64,000 nucleotides of DNA from Dasypus novemcinctus (GCF_030445035.2 NC_080702.1:29697843-29761842), one strand, 5' to 3'; shown: positions 11,095 through 22,870, counted from the stretch's first letter. Notes: generated by a model not told the origin, from the letters alone. Numbers and translations: made by a program.

Positions 11095-11316
11095 CAGGTG
11101 TTTTTAACTAGGGGTCCACGGACCCCCAAGGAGTCCTTGGAAAGATTTCAGGGGATTGTGAGCTCAAATTGAAAAAAATCAACTTATCTTTATTTTCTCT
11201 GAGAAACATGCTGATATTGAGTGTCATAAAACTATCTGCTGCTACATTCTGAGAAGGGGTCCATGGTTTTCACCTGACAAAGGGATCCGTGTAGCAAAAA
11301 AGGTTAAGAACCCATG
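11095..11316. mobile_element. 222-bp hAT-like MITE with 8-bp target duplication
   Basis: It starts CAGGTGTTTTTAACTAGGGG and its other end read inward is CATGGGTTCTTAACC, giving imperfect terminal inverted repeats that begin CA as in hAT elements. It is flanked by GGTTACGA (11087-11094) and GGTTATGG (11317-11324), a diverged 8-bp target-site duplication. L1 sequence continues across the join when the element is removed. Confidence 0.7.
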
Positions 11317-11690
11317 GGTTATGGGAATATTCATCTTTACTGGATGTTTCCAGTTTGCTCTTCAAAATTAATGTACCGTTTCTCATTCTTACCAGCAGTG
11401 TTGTGAGAGCTTCTATTGCTATATGTCCTTATTCATCTTGGTATCGTCAGGCATTTTAATTTGTCCTGATGGGTGTGAATCAGTCTTGTTTTGGTTTGCA
11501 TTACCCAACTACTGAGGTTGAGCTATTTCCATAGGTTTATTGACCACTTTACCTTTCTTCTGTGAATTGCCTATTCATATCTTTGCCCATTTTTCTGTTT
11601 GATTGTTTTTGCCTTATTGAGTTGCAGGGGTTCTCACATCTGATGTTTGCCTTTTCATTTTTATGGTGTCTTTTGATGTTCAGCATTTTA

Positions 11691-12100
11691 TTTTATTTTA
11701 AGATTTATTCATTTATTTCTCTCCCCTCTCCCCCCCGCCCCGGTTGTCTGTTCTCTGTGTCTATTTGCTGTGTCTTTGTCCACGTCTCTTGTCAGCGGCA
11801 TGGAAATCTGTTTCTTTTCGTTGTGTCATCTCTTTGTGTCAGCTCTCCGTGTGTGTGGCGCCATTCCTGGGCAGGCTGCGCTTTCTTTCACGCTGGGCAG
11901 CTCTCCTTACAGGGTGCACTCCTTGTGTGTGGGGCTCCCCTACGCGGGGGGACACCCCAGCGTGGCAGGGCACTCCTTGCGCGCATCAGCACTGTGCATG
12001 GGCCAGCTCCACACGGGTCAGGGAGGCCCGGGGTTTGAACCTTGGACCTCCCATGTGGTAGACGGACGCCCTAACCACTGGGCCAAGTCATCCGCCCCCA
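11691..12100 (-). mobile_element. DAS SINE, long form, with exact 16-bp target-site duplication
   Basis: It is the reverse complement of the long DAS form: T-rich tail side at 11691, then the body, then the tRNA-like head ending 'gggccaagtcatccgcccc'. It is flanked by perfect direct repeats GATGTTCAGCATTTTA at 11675-11690 and 12101-12116, so the insertion boundaries are certain and the event is relatively young. Confidence 0.92.
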
Positions 12101-12349
12101 GATGTTCAGCATTTTAAAAACATTTTATTATTTTAATGCCACCAGAATTACCAATCTATCTATGGTTTGCGGTTTTTGTACCTTGCTTCAAAAATCCTAC
12201 CTGGAGATCAAAAAGATATCCTACTATATTCTTCTGGAAGTTCTGCCTGTCTGTCATATTTAGCGTTAGCCACTTGCAGTTTTGTTATGATGTGAGGTAG
12301 GTCTGTGCTTTAATATTTTCCCACATTGGTTAACCAGTTGTCCCAGATC

Positions 12350-13247
12350 CATTTACTTACTACTCCATAGGTTCTTAAAGTGGGGTCTTCTGAAATTCTC
12401 CAAGACCCTTTCTGCGGGTCTGTGAGGCAAAAAGGCACTATTTGAATTATTTGCCTTTTTCTCTGGTCGACATTTGCACTGAGAGTACAAAACAAATGGT
12501 GTGTGAAACTGGCGGCACCTTAGCCGGAATCAGGGCAGCCTCGCCAAACCCTAGTAGAAATCACGGTGTTTTTCACTGCCACACCCTCAAAAGCGAACGC
12601 AACAATTGCACTTAAGAATGTCCTTGAAGAAATAGTGAAAAGCATTAAATATATTAATTCACAGCCCTGTGAAGAGGTCTTTTTAATATTCTGTGTAATG
12701 AAACAGGAAGCCTGCAACAGGAAGCCTGCCGAATGTTGGCAGCTGAGGGGAGGCACTTGTAAGGTGTTTTAGTTGCAAGCCGATCTGCTGGCTTTTTTTC
12801 ACAGAACACCGCATTTATTTGAAAGAACTGACAGACAAACTTTGGTTCTTCAGATTAGAATATTTGGCAGATATGTTCTCAAAAATGAGTTAAATGACTG
12901 GTCACTTCCAGGAAAACTGTTTATTGCCACTGTTAAAATTTAAGTGTTCAAGCAAACCTTAGAAATTTGGGAAACTTTATTTACCACCATGAGCTTTGAC
13001 GGTGTATTTAAAGACTTTCTCAGTATTTTAAGACTTTTCTTATGAGATCAGTGGTGATATTAACAAATGTGATTTTTATATGTCATATAAAGAAATGTAA
13101 TAAATCACTGTTTTCCAAAAGACCAATGCATGATGTTACAAAGTCATACATGGGTAAAAGAGCCATTCTAGTTGTCAGGGAGAGTAATGGATTTTAAAGT
13201 AACACAGTGTGAAAAGTTCATTGATACAATTTCATCTTCTACATTGC
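12350..13247 (+). pseudogene. Fossil hAT transposon, part 1 (transposase remnant)
   Basis: The plus strand encodes broken stretches of a hAT transposase, for example an ORF at 12566-12772 with 'LKNVLEEIVKSIKYINSQP', then in other frames the 'ERTDRQTLVLQIRIFGRYVL'-type region and 'DEISGDINKCDFYMSYKEM'-like text. The same reading context continues at 13893, so this is one element cut by an L1 fragment. Frameshifts and stops make it dead. Related proteins domesticated in mammals (ZBED/FAM200-type) derive from hAT transposases, but nothing suggests domestication here. Confidence 0.6.
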
Positions 13248-13892
13248 CACTACTTTTTTTTTTTAACATTTTTTTTTTTTAACCAACGGTTTGTTACGAA
13301 CAATTTCAGGCCCACAGCAGTGTGAAGGAATTTCATGGTGAACATTTGTATACCCACCACTTAAATTCTACGTTGACACTCTACGCTCTATGTGTTCTCA
13401 AATACCTTTCCATCAATTCATTCATTAGTCCATCTAATTTTGTTTTGATGTATTTCAAAATAAATTGTAGACCTCAGTACACTTCCCTTAAATACTTCAG
13501 CAGCAAATCATGAATGAGAGTTCTTAATTTTTTAGATAAATAATTTACATTCAGTGAAATCCACAAATCCTAGTGTACATTCACTGAGTGTTAAGGAGGG
13601 TAGTCCCCTGTGTAATCCAAGCTTCTATCAAGAAAGTCACCGTTACCTTGGGAATTTCCCTCAGGCCCTTTCCCAGTGGATTCCTGCCCCAGGCTCCAAG
13701 AGGAAACCATTTTTCTGTTTTTTTTTCCCCTCCCGTATATTAGTTTTGCCTATTCTAGAACGTCATATGAATGGAATCATGTAGTGCCCCTGAGAGTCAT
13801 TCATGTTTATGTATCAATAATTCATTTTTGTTGTTAGATAGTCACGCTTTCATTTTGAATACAACTGTCTTTTAATACACTGCTTGTTGGGT
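13248..13892 (-). mobile_element. Old L1 3' fragment inserted in the fossil hAT element
   Basis: After a T-rich stretch (13253-13281) come 'tttcaaaataaattgtagacc' and 'agaacgtcatatgaatggaa', typical of reversed old L1 3' sequence. Fossil hAT sequence lies on both sides. Confidence 0.6.
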
Positions 13893-14312
13893 TTTGAGTT
13901 TTGGTTAGTAACAGTGGAATGTCCTCAGTTATCTGAAAAGGCTTAAAACACTCCTCCCTATCCAAGTGTGCATCTCTGTAGGTTGGTTTTTCCTTACACA
14001 CTTCACCACAATAGCATATTGCAACAGGTTGATGCAGAAGGCTCTGTGAGAATCCAGCTGTTTTCCATTAAGGCAGACAATAAGGAATGTTACAAAGATG
14101 TAAACAATGCCATTCTTTTCACTGCTTAATTTTTTAGCATAATTTCTATGCAATTACGTTTATCACGTTAATATTTAATGAGTTTGTTATTATTATTTTT
14201 AAATGACAGTATATATTTTGGAAAGTCTCAGTTTTAATTTCAAATACAGCAAATATTGATAGATATAATCCCCATAAATAACAGCTCTTTGGGACCCTCA
14301 GTAATTTTTCTA
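13893..14312 (+). pseudogene. Fossil hAT transposon, part 2 (C-terminal dimerisation region and 3' end)
   Basis: The text 'cagttatctgaaaaggctta' to 'caatgccattcttttcactg' corresponds to the C-terminal (hATC) part of the transposase, followed by an AT-rich 3' terminal region including 'aaatattgatagatataatc'. It completes the element begun at 12350. Stops and indels are present. Confidence 0.6.
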
Positions 14313-15360
14313 ATTGAAGTAGTTTTATTTACACACCATACAATCCATCCACAGTGTTCCATCAGTGGCTCTCAGTATAATCACAGAACTGGGCTTTAAT
14401 CACCAGTCAGTTTTAGAACAAAAAGAAAAACCCTGTACCCCTTATACCCACCCCATCATTAACACTTAGCATTGGCGTGTACCTTATTCTAGCAATTGGT
14501 GGAAGAATATTAAAATATTACTGTTAGGGATCATCCATAGTTTGCATGAGGTGTATTTCCCCCATTTACCACCCTATTATTGTAATAGTGACATGCATTT
14601 GTTCTAGTTCACGTAAGAACAATTCATGTCTGCTCCATTAACCACATCCATCATCCACACGACTATTATACAGGCCACGTTTCCTCCTCTAGCTTGCCTT
14701 CCAGTGTCCTATACTCCCCTGAACTTCCCTTTCCAAACACTCTCACACCCGATTCAGCACTGCTAATTACACTCGTGACGATGTGCTGCCGTCACCTCTG
14801 TCCATTGTGAAACATTATAAGCAGCCTTTTAAAACTGCACGAGTTAAGCATCAGTTCCAGATCCTCTACCCTCCTTCTGTCTCGTGGTAAGCTGTATTTT
14901 AGAGTTTTCTTATTATATTGTTCAGATTAATATATAATATTTGTCCTTTTCTGTCTGGCTTGTTTCACTCAACATAATGTCCTCAAGGTTCATCTATGTT
15001 GTCGCATGCATCAAGACTCCATTTCTTCTTACAGCTGAATAATACTTCATTGTGTTATACATACCGCGTTTAGTTTATCCATTCATCAGTCGATGACCAC
15101 TTGGGTGCTTCCATGTTATGGCAGTTGTGAATAACGCTGCTGTTGAACATTTTTTCATCTGTTCGCATCATTGCTCTCAGTTCTTCTGAGTAGGTACTTA
15201 GTAGTGATATTGCAGGGTCATGTGGCAAATCTATATTCAACTTCCTTAGGAACTGCCAAACAGTCCTCCCCTGTGACGGTAGCATTCTGCATTCCCACCA
15301 ACAGTGAATAAGTGTTCCTATCTCTCCACAGCCTCTAAAACACTTGTAGCTTTCCTCCTC

Positions 15361-15768
15361 TTTATTTTTAAAGATTTATTTAGTTATTTCTCACTGCCCC
15401 CCCTCGCTGTCTGCTTTCTGTGCTCATTCACTGTGTGCTCTTCGGTGTGTGCTTGTCTTCTCTTGGGGCGGCACTGGGAACCAATCCTGGGACCTTCTGG
15501 AGTGGGAGAGAGGTGCTCATCCTCTTGCAACACCTCAGCTCCCTGGTCTGCTGTGTCTCTCACTGTCTCTCCTTCGGGTCTCTTCGTTGTGTCATCTTGC
15601 TGCATCAGGTCTCTGTTTGGGCCAGCTCTATGTGTGGGCCAGTTCTCTGCTAGGGCCAGCTCGTCGTGCCGGCCAACTTGCCTTCACCAGGGGGCCCCAA
15701 GAATCAAACCCTGGGCCACTTATATGGTAGACAGGAGCCCAGTCACTTGAGTCACATCCACTTCCCTC
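15361..15768 (-). mobile_element. DAS SINE, long form, inside L1
   Basis: The plus strand starts with 'tttttaaagatttatttagt', passes through the long DAS body (variant with 'gggccagctctatgtgtggg') and ends 'cttgagtcacatccacttcc', the reversed tRNA-like head. Confidence 0.8.
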
Positions 15769-16240
15769 TCCTTTTTATTTTTTAAAATACTTTATTTGAT
15801 TTATCTCTCCCCACCCCCTCATTGTTTGCACTTGCTGTGTTTTTTCATCTTTTTTCTTTAGAAGGCACTGGAAACCAAACCCAGGACCTCCGATGTGGGA
15901 GGGAGGTGCGATGTGGGAGGGAGGTGCCCAATCACTTAAGCCACTTCTGTTCCCTGCTTTGTTGTGTCCCTCATTATGTTTTTCCTTTGTCTCTTGTTGC
16001 ATCATCTTGTCGTTCCAGCTCACCGTCCTGCTCGTACTCTTTAGGAAGCACTCGGAACCTCTGCTCCCTGCTTTGTTTCGTCTCTCATTAGGTTTTTCTT
16101 TTTGTGTCTCTTGTTGTGTCAGTTTGCCGTGGCTGCCTGTTGCGCCAGTTCACTGTCTTCTTTAGGAGGCTCCAGGAACTGAACCACGGACCTCCCACGT
16201 GGTAGGCGGGAGCCCAGTCACTTGAGCCACATCACTTCCA
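15769..16240 (-). mobile_element. DAS SINE, dimeric form, with an internal 18-bp duplication
   Basis: Two head-like blocks ('aaaccaaacccaggacctcc' and 'gaactgaaccacggacctcc') separated by body sequence show a dimer or two back-to-back insertions in the same orientation. Within the first, CGATGTGGGAGGGAGGTG occurs twice in tandem (15891-15908 and 15909-15926). Confidence 0.7.
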
Positions 16241-16456
16241 TTTCCTCCTTTTTAATAGTGGCAGTTCTAATAGCTGTGAAATGATACCTCATTATAGCTT
16301 TGATTTGCATTTCCCTAATCACCAGTGATGTTGAACACTTTTTCATGTGTTTTTTTGCCATTTATATTTCTTCTTGGGACAAATGTCTAGTCAAGTCTTT
16401 TGCCCATTTTTAATATTGGGTCGTTTGTTTTTTTATTGTTGAGTGTAGCATCTCTT

Positions 16457-16550
16457 CTTTTTTAATTGTATTTTTTTTGATGATACATAGATCACAAAAA
16501 ATGTTACATTAAAAAGTATGAGGTTTCCATATATCGCCCCCCCCCCCCCC
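16457..16550 (-). mobile_element. Short L1 3'-end insertion with 12-bp target duplication
   Basis: A 94-bp segment, including 'taaaaagtatgaggtttcc' and a run of C, is flanked by GTAGCATCTCTT at 16445-16456 and 16551-16562. The surrounding older L1 sequence joins cleanly when it is removed. Confidence 0.7.
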
Positions 16551-16962
16551 GTAGCATCTCTTTATATAGCATGGATATTAAACCCCTTATTGGATATATG
16601 ATTTCCAAATATTTTCTCTTATTGAGTCAGCTGCCTTTTCACCCTTTTGACAGATTCCTTTGAGGTGTTGAATTTTGAGGAGGTCCCATTTATCTGTTTC
16701 TTCTTTTGTTACTTGTGCTTAGAGTATAAACTACCACTACCACAAGATCTTGAAGGTACTTCCTTATATTTTCTTCTTCTAGGCATTTTATGGTCCTGGC
16801 TCTTTGATTCATTTTCCGTTAATTTTTGTGTAAGTTGTGAGATAGGGGTCCGCTTTCATTCTTTTGGATATGGATATCCAGTTCTCCCAGCACTATTTGT
16901 TGAAGAGACTGTTCTGTCTCAGCTGAGTGGACTTGACAGCCTCATCAAAAATCAGTTGACCA

Positions 16963-17166
16963 GGGGAGCAGATGTGCCTCAAGGGGTTGAGTGCCTGCTT
17001 CCCACAGGGGAGGTCCCGGGTTTGGTTCCTGGTGCCTCTTGAAAACAAACAAGCAAACAAATGAAAAAAACCAACTTAGGGGAGCTGGTGTGGCTCAGTG
17101 GTTGAGCACCAGCTTCCCACATATGTGGTCCCAGTTTCAGTCCCTGGCCCTGGTACCTCAACATAA
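16963..17166 (+). mobile_element. Two short DAS SINEs in tandem
   Basis: Two heads read 'ggggagcagatgtgcctcaa' and 'ggggagctggtgtggctcag', each followed by 'gttgagtgcctgcttccc' or 'gttgagcaccagcttccc' and a linker; the first has an A-rich tail. They interrupt L1 sequence, with 'aaatcagttgacca' before and 'aaattgacca' after as the probable target duplication. Confidence 0.8.
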
Positions 17167-17206
17167 ATACATACATACATACATACATACATACATACAT
17201 ACATAC
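17167..17206. repeat. (ATAC)n microsatellite in a SINE tail
   Basis: About ten tandem ATAC tetranucleotides directly follow the second DAS head and probably grew from its A-rich tail. Confidence 0.95.
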
Positions 17207-19685
17207 AAATTGACCATAGATGTGAGGGTCTATTTCTGAACTCTTAAGTTTGATTCCAAGTATGTCTGCCTTTATGCCAGTACCATGCTGTTTTGACCAC
17301 TGCAGCTTTGTAACATGCTTTAAAGTCAGGAAGTGTGAGTCCTCCCACTTCATTCTTATTTTTCAAGGTGGTTTTGACTATTTGGGACCCATTACCTTTC
17401 CAAATAAATTTAATAATTGACTTTTCCATTTCTGCAAGGTAGGCTGTTGGAATTTTGATTGGGATTCTGTTGAATCTGTAAATCAATTTGGGTAGGATAG
17501 ACATTTTAATGACATTCAGTCTTCCGATGCTTGAACACAGAATAACCTTCCATTTATTTCGGTCTTCTTTGATTTCTTTTCCCGATGTTTTGTAGTTTTC
17601 TGAATACAGGTCCTTTACCTCCTTGGTTAAATTTGTTCCTAGATATTTGATTCTTTTAGTTACTCTTGTAATCTGCTTCTCAGATTATTCATTACTAGTG
17701 TACAGAAACCCTAGTGATCTTGGATTCCGCCATTTTACTGAACTCATCTGTTAGTTTTGTTGTAGTTTTTGGGGACTCTGTAAGTATAGGATCGTGTCAT
17801 CTACAAATAGTGAAAACTTTGCCTCTTTCTTCCTGATTTGGATGCCTTTTTATTTCTTTTTCTTGTGTAACTGCTCTAGCTGGAACTTGTAGCGCGATGT
17901 TGAAGAGCAGTGGTGGCCGTGGGCATCCTGGCCTCGCTCCTGGTCCTAGAGGGAAAGCTCTCAGTCTTTTCACTGTTGAGTGCCTTGTTAGCTGCGGGCT
18001 CTTCTTACAGCCTCTTTATCATGTGGAAGAAGTTCCCTTCTATTCCTGACTCTTCCAAAGCGTTCATATCCAGAAAGGATGCTCTATTTTGTCAAATGCC
18101 TTTCCTCTGTCAATGGAGATGATCACGTGGTTTCCCCCCTTTGATTTGTTAATATGGTGTATTTACATTAATAGATTTTCTTGTTTGAACCACCCTTGGA
18201 TATTTGGGATAAAACCCACTTGATCGTAGTGTATAATTTGTTCAGGGTACTGTTGGATTCAATTCGCAAGTATTTTGTTGAGGATTTTTGCATCTATATT
18301 CATCACAGAGATTGGTCTGTAATTTTCTTTCCTTGCAGTATCTTTATCTGGCTTTGGTAATAGAGTGATGTTGACTTCATAGAATGAATTAGGTAGTGTT
18401 CCCTCTTCAATTTTTTGGAAGAGTTTAAGTAGGGTTAGTATTAATTCTTCTCAGAATGATTGGTACAATTCACCTCTGAGGCCATCTGGTCCTGGACTTT
18501 TCTTTTTTGGGAGCTTTTGATGACTGATTTCATCACTTTACTTGTGATTGATTTCTTGAGGTCGTCTCTTTCTTCTAGAGTCCATGTAGGTTGTTTGTGT
18601 GTTTCTAGGACATTGTCCATTTCATCTAGGTTGTCTAATTTGTTGGCATACAGCTATGTGGTCTTCTTTATTTCAGTAGTAAAGTCCCCCCTGTCATTTC
18701 TGATTTTATTTATTTACATCTTCTCTCTTTTTTTCTTTGTCAGTCTAGCTAAGGGTTTGCCAATTTTATTGATCTCAAAGAACCAACTGTTGATTTTGTT
18801 TATTCTATTGTTTTTTTTCCCCTCAATTTCATTTACTTCTGCTCCAGTCTTTTGTTATTTCTTTCCTTCTGCTTACTTTGGGATTAATTTGCTGTTGTTT
18901 TTCTGGTTCCTCCAGGCGTGCATTTAGGTCTCTGATTTTAGCTCTCCCTTCATATTTAATGTAGTTATTTAGGGCTATAAATTTCCCTCTCAGCACTGCC
19001 CTTGCTGCATGCCATATGTTTTTTCTTTTTCTTTTTTTTCCCCCATAAGTTTTGAAATGTTGTGTTCTTGTTTTCATTTGTCTCGAGATATTTACTGATT
19101 TCTCTTGCAATTTCTTCTTTGACCCACTGATTGTGTTGTTAACCATATATTTGAGAATTCTCCATTTCTCTGCCTGTTACTGATTTCCAGTTTTATTCCA
19201 TTATGATCAGAGAATGTGTTTTGTATAATTTCAGTCTTTTAAAATTTGAGACCTGTTTTTTGACCCAAATGTGGTCTGTCCTGCAGCGAGATCCACGTGC
19301 ACCTGAGAAGAATGTATATCCTGCTGTTTGGGGGTGTAGTGTTCTGTATATATCTGTTATGTGTAGTTCCTTTGTCATATTTAAATTCTGTTTCCTTATT
19401 GATGCTCTGCCTAGATGTTCTAACTGTTGATGAGAGTGGTGTATTGAAGTCTCCAGCGATTATTCTAGAGACGTCTCTTTCTTCCTTCAGTTTTGTCAGT
19501 GTCTCCCTCATGTATTTTGGGGCACCTGGGGTTGGGTGCATGAATATGGTTGTTTTTTCTTCTTGGTGGATTGCCCCTGTTAATAATTTATAATGTTTTT
19601 GTATAATGCTGTTTTGGGAAGAGAAGTGAGCCTTGCAGCTCCCTACTCTGTCATCTTTCCGGAAGTCCTCCCTCAGTAATTTTTT

Positions 19686-20118
19686 TTTTTTTTTAAGATT
19701 TTTATTTATTTCTCTCCCCTTCCCGCCCCTCCCCCCCCCCGCTTGCCTGCCTCGGTTGTCTGTTCTCTGTGTCTGTTTGCTGCATCGTCGTCTTTGTCCG
19801 CTTCTGTTGTTGTCAGTGACACGGCAGTCTGTGTTTCTTTTTGTTGCATCATCTTGTTGTGTCAGCTCTCCGTGTGGATGGTGCCATTCCTGGGCAGGCT
19901 GCACTTGCTTTGGCACTGGGCAGCTCTCCTTACGGGCGCACTCCTTGCACGTGGGGCTCCCCTACGCGGGGACACCCCTGCGTGGCAGGGCACTCCTTGC
20001 GCACATCAGCACTGCACATGGGCCAGCTCCACACGGGTCAGTGAGGCCCGGGGTTTGAACTGTGGACCTCCCGTGTGGGAGGCAGATGCCCTAACCACTG
20101 GGCCAAGTCTGCTTCCCC
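19686..20118 (-). mobile_element. DAS SINE, long form, with target duplication
   Basis: It has a T-rich tail side at 19686, the long body ('cactccttgcgcacatcagc') and a head ending 'gggccaagtctgcttcccc'. CTCAGTAATTTTT is present on both sides (from 19672 and from about 20120). Confidence 0.88.
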
Positions 20119-22430
20119 CCTCAGTAATTTTTAAGAGGGTAAAGTGTGAGAACTCTGGACTAACCCACCCTTTCCCTCATGATTTGTAAGACCACCTCTG
20201 TCATATAGCAAGTCCCCACGAATTCAAGAACCTCTGCCACTGGCCTCTTTGCCTCTTCTGGTGCCAATACCTCCTTGTCTTAACTATTCATTACAATAGA
20301 TCTTGGTAAGGCTAGTTCCTCTTCTGTCTTCTTCCAGTTGTATTGGTCATTCTTGGTCTTTTTTCTTCCATAAAAAGTAGGCCATACAAATATATTTTCC
20401 TATTATAGAAGTAATAGATGTTTAATGTAAAACAATTTTTAAAATTACAGAGTTGTAAGAAAATAATAATACTTATCCACTATCAAAGATAAACTGTTGA
20501 TGAACTGGATGTATGGCTTTACTTCCAGTATATACCATCTAAACAATTATATATGCCTACATACATATTCACACACATTTTTGCATATATATACCACTTA
20601 AAAATTAGTCATACTTTGCCACTTTTGTGTCCAGCTTTTTATATTTATTATTATTATGAATATATTTCCATGTCATTTAATGTTCTTCTGCCTCATTTTT
20701 AATGGCTGCCTGGTATTCTGTTTGAATGGATGCGCATAATTTATTTAACCGTTTTCTGTGCTGAAATTTTAGACTGTTCCCAGTTTTTCACTATTCAAAA
20801 CCTGACTGGCGTGAACATCCTTGCAACTGAGTCTTTATGCATATATGAGTGCTTTCCTTAGGAGAGAGTCCTAGGAAGGAATGGTTGGCTTAAGTGATAG
20901 GCTTCCTCGTTGGAGAGAAGCGGGAATCACTTGGAAGGAGGCAGGGGCTGGTGGAAGGCAGTGGGACAGGAATGACAGAAAATAGCAGCATCTGTGAGGG
21001 TTTTGGCCAAGGAGAGTCCCGTCAAGTGAGAAATGACACAAGCAGAGGGGGAAGCCAGCAGGTCCTGTCTTTACTGCTGGGCTTCCGGGACTGTGCAGTG
21101 TCAAGGTTAAGAGCCCCTGGAAGAAGCTGCGGCTGCTGTGGGGAAGAAGGCTGCGCTCAGCCTGGCTCCCCAGGCCGTCTCAAGGGTCCACGGTCCACAG
21201 CGGGGCCGAGGCTTCCCGTAGTTGAGTCCTCAGGGATCTGGAGAAGGAAGGAAATAATTTGACCCTTCTGTTCTCTGCATTTAAGGCCTCCCTTTGTCTT
21301 GATCCCCAGAGCCCTGTTTCCATCTGCCCCCCCCCCCAGTGGACTGCCAGGGCTTGACGCAGTCACCACCCGACCCCTCCCCTGACTGGGGAGCCAGGAC
21401 GTCAGCCTCGCTGGTGGTGTGTGAGCGGGGCTAGAGGACAGTCACGGGAGTGGACGGCTGCAGGTTGGCGCGGACAGCCTTGGAGTCGCCCGTGGAATCG
21501 CGTTGTTCACGGGCTGAGTGACGGTGGGGAGGGTGGTTCCCCTCTCTGGGCTTCGGCTTCAAAGATGTCCAGGAGGTTTTATAATCCCTACCCCACTGGA
21601 CTGTTGGAAGGATTCAGTTGGATGGCTTGGGAAAAGCATTCAGCGGGGTCCCTGGCTTTGTGAACTGCCTAATAATCCGTGTTATTTGAGGAAGCCGTTT
21701 AATCATTCCAACTGCAGTTTCCTTACCTGATAAATAGGGGCAATAATGCATCCCCTGAGAGAGTTAAATGAGGTGAAATGCAGGAAAGAGCTTTAAAATG
21801 CCAAATCTCCATATGAATGCCACTGTTCCGGGACAGGTGCTGAGGGTTGCCCAGGGGTCTGTTTGTGCTACTGACAACCGAGGGCCAAAGGATTTTGTAC
21901 TGTGTGCCCCGTGGAGCAGGCAGTGGCCAGTCCTGGGGAGAATAAGGGGCACAAAGGCCAATGAACTTGGCTGTACTGAAGTCGCATCTTAAGTGGGGTT
22001 CAAAATCCTATCTAGATAAAACCCATCTGCCTTAAGTCCCCTGAACTTGCCCAGAGAGCATGTTCCTTCTCGTGGTGAGTCCAGTTGAGTCCATTCCTCC
22101 TCCACCATTGAAAGAATTTGCCTTTTCTTCCTTGGGGCACCAGCCAAAATATTTAGCTTACGTTCAGGGCCCATGCTGAACTAAAACCCTGGAAGCACGC
22201 AGTGAAACGTGCATGGGAATTGAGACCAGCAGAATGAGTTACAACTCGTATCATTCTTTTATTTGCTTTTAATTAATTCTATTAAAATTTTTCTGAAATT
22301 TTAAAACACTATACCTACCAAATCTGCCTCCCCCCCCCCATTCTTTACTCTCTAATTTCTTGCCTTTGCGCCTTCTAGGCTGAATTGAGCAATTCGGCTT
22401 TTATTCCTTTACCAGATACCTTCATACTGC
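20119..22430. other. Intergenic region with old L1 and MIR traces
   Basis: About 20290-20890 looks like reversed old L1 3' sequence ('gaacatccttgcaactgagt', 'cctaggaaggaatggttgg'). About 21500-21800 contains MIR-like pieces such as 'cagtttccttacctgataaa' and 'aatgaggtgaaatgcagg'. No gene is supported. Confidence 0.5.
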
Positions 22431-22439
22431 TAGGCATGG

Positions 22440-22870
22440 GTGGATGGGGGGCAGCAGTAAAGACAGACCAGAAAACCTGCCCCCCAGAATTTACTTTCTG
22501 TTTGAGTATGTAAGCCTAGTCAGGGAGGCAGACAATAAAATAAATTTGCTAGATGGAATTATTGTGGAAGACAAAGCAAAGAAGGAGTTAGGGAGCTCTG
22601 GAGTGGCGGGTTACCAGGAGCGGCCAGGGAGGGCCTGAGAAGGTGTCATTTGTGTAAGGCCTGAGCGGGGGCAGGTGACGGTGGTGCGGGCAGTGGGAGG
22701 GCCCGTGCAAGAGCCCTGGGCAGGCTGGCGATGCCGCGCTGAGGCGGCGGGGAGCCCAGTGTGGCTGGGTTGGAGTGAAAGGGGGGAGGAGCCTTGTAGG
22801 CCACCTTAAGGGCCTTCGCCTTGGAGAGCTTTGATGAGCAGGTGAGGGACAAGGTACATTGAGAAAAGCC
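22440..22870 (+). mobile_element. L2-like LINE fragment
   Basis: The stretch 'gggagggcctgagaaggtgtcatttg' through 'gaggagccttgtaggccacc' has the order of phrases of the L2-type repeat that includes '...gtgacatttgagc...' and '...gccttgtaggcc...'. It is GC-shifted and diverged. Confidence 0.5.

Larger units (their letters stand above)
10906..12340 (-). mobile_element. Old L1 3' fragment, interrupted twice
   Basis: The plus strand carries 'gaattgctgggtcat', 'agtttgctcttcaaaatt' and 'ttgcccatttttctgtttga', the reverse complement of old L1 3' sequence. It is broken by a 222-bp hAT-like element (11095-11316) and by a DAS SINE (11691-12100), after which L1 text resumes to about 12340. The order of insertion is therefore L1 first, then both others. 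Confidence 0.75.
14313..19670 (-). mobile_element. 5'-truncated L1 LINE with ORF2 remnants, interrupted by SINEs
   Basis: The minus strand runs from the endonuclease region of ORF2 near 19670 (an 'IAGDFNTPLS' block in the ORF ending 19239) through a middle section (18829-19146, 'IALNNYIK', 'LNARLEEPEKQQQINPK') and the C-terminal reverse-transcriptase region (17244-17504, '[13 protein letters not shown]', '[20 protein letters not shown]') to the 3' region (15070-15285, 'STDEWIN') and 3' UTR at 14313. DAS insertions at 15361-16240 and 16963-17206 and a 94-bp L1 3' fragment at 16457-16550 split it. ORF1 and the 5' UTR are missing. Multiple stops mean it cannot move. Confidence 0.88.

Noticed and set aside
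16963-17166. tRNA genes in the SINE heads (also 8912, 44423, 49351, 52121)
   Set aside because: The tRNA-like boxes belong to DAS SINEs; heads are diverged and followed by SINE bodies or A-rich tails.
17244-17504. A functional reverse-transcriptase gene
   Set aside because: Short piece of L1 ORF2 with stops on both sides; a dead LINE fragment.
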